Origin: Rickettsiaceae bacterium
GTDB taxonomy: Bacteria > Pseudomonadota > Alphaproteobacteria > Rickettsiales > Rickettsiaceae
Assembly: GCA_021741285.1 (NCBI GenBank)
Contig: JAIOYD010000094.1
Location: 1-6,245 of the forward strand
Direction: 5' to 3'
Length of the DNA stretch: 6,245 nt
Made by a program: the position numbers and the translations under genes
In this document: in pieces, positions 6,107 through 6,245 of the stretch
How the letters are laid out: each line of letters begins with the position of its first letter
How positions within the stretch are numbered: the first letter of the stretch is position 1
The notes under the pieces: model-generated
The model's database searches: none
Told to the model about the DNA's origin: nothing
What the model saw: the letters and a program-made list of their open reading frames with translations, nothing else

Positions 6107-6245
6107 ATATAGTAAATCAACTTGAGATAGCGTAATTAAAGAAAGAAACTAGGGAGTCATATAAAGTATTAAAATGCGTAATTTGTTGCTTTATCCAACG
6201 TTTCATATTAGCCCAGAATTTTTCTATCGGATTCAAATCTGGTGA
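6107..6245 (-). mobile_element. IS630-family insertion sequence, inward (3') end, right copy
   Basis: This is the same element end as at 1-136, in opposite orientation. Bases 6107-6242 are the exact reverse complement of 1-136, and the three extra bases at the window edge keep the transposase frame open. The inner edge lies at the ATATAG run directly abutting the trmJ remnant, consistent with insertion at a TA within trmJ. The rest of the element lies beyond the window. Confidence 0.85.
6117..6245 (-). CDS. IS630-family transposase, C-terminal 42 residues (5'-truncated by window edge)
   Basis: The minus-strand frame enters at the window edge with SPDLNPIEKFW and ends at TGA 6119-6117. The catalytic glutamate of the DDE triad is in the NPIE motif, as in the left copy, and all shared residues are identical. 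The gene is oriented in the same direction as trmJ', hscB, hscA and fdx. Only about 10 bases lie between its stop codon and the trmJ remnant, and no terminator hairpin is visible there, so transcripts of the transposase could run into the hsc genes. Confidence 0.85.
   Translation of the reverse strand, partial: SPDLNPIEKFWANMKRWIKQQITHFNTLYDSLVSFFNYAISS

Noticed and set aside
1..6245. CRISPR array, tRNA, rRNA or toxin-antitoxin or defence system
   Set aside because: No regularly spaced repeats, cloverleaf-like sequence, rRNA segments or recognisable defence proteins were seen on either strand.

Overview
The window is an AT-rich stretch of bacterial chromosome, most likely from a member of the Rickettsiaceae or a related Rickettsiales endosymbiont. 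That placement rests on remembered resemblance of HscB, HscA and the ferredoxin to rickettsial proteins, on the compact one-strand gene order and on the presence of insertion sequences. No database search was possible, so it is an inference.

Layout. Both window edges lie inside copies of the same IS630-family insertion sequence, in opposite orientation, with the 3' ends of both transposase genes pointing inward. The shared 136 bp (1-136 and 6107-6242) are perfectly inverted copies. Between them, all convincing genes lie on the minus strand and read from right to left: the C-terminal 70 codons of a TrmJ-type tRNA 2'-O-methyltransferase (cut by the right IS), hscB, hscA, a [2Fe-2S] ferredoxin (fdx), a DUF2125-like anchored protein, a RutE-like nitroreductase-fold protein, and a DUF2157-like polytopic membrane protein. 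Positions 127-587 contain no convincing gene. They hold a 24-bp tandem repeat with internal dyads, a small decayed-looking reading frame on the minus strand, and a plus-strand Shine-Dalgarno/ATG preceded by a Fur-box-like sequence.

How the genes work together. HscB (J-protein), HscA (Hsp70) and Fdx are the chaperone and electron-transfer part of the ISC iron-sulfur cluster machinery. HscB delivers the scaffold IscU with its cluster to HscA, whose ATPase cycle drives cluster release, while Fdx supplies electrons. The scaffold and desulfurase genes (iscS, iscU, iscA) are not in the window. trmJ' to hscB overlap by 4 bp, hscB to hscA by 20 bp, and hscA to fdx are 1 bp apart, so these are probably translationally coupled. 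The three downstream genes follow at 10, 30 and 12 bp and probably belong to the same transcript, although their products have no known link to Fe-S assembly.

The main points of interest are the disruption of trmJ by the IS, the chance that transposase read-through now feeds the hsc operon, and the inverted IS pair, which could allow inversion of the segment and may also be why the sequence ends where it does. I did not find a clearly new biological system.
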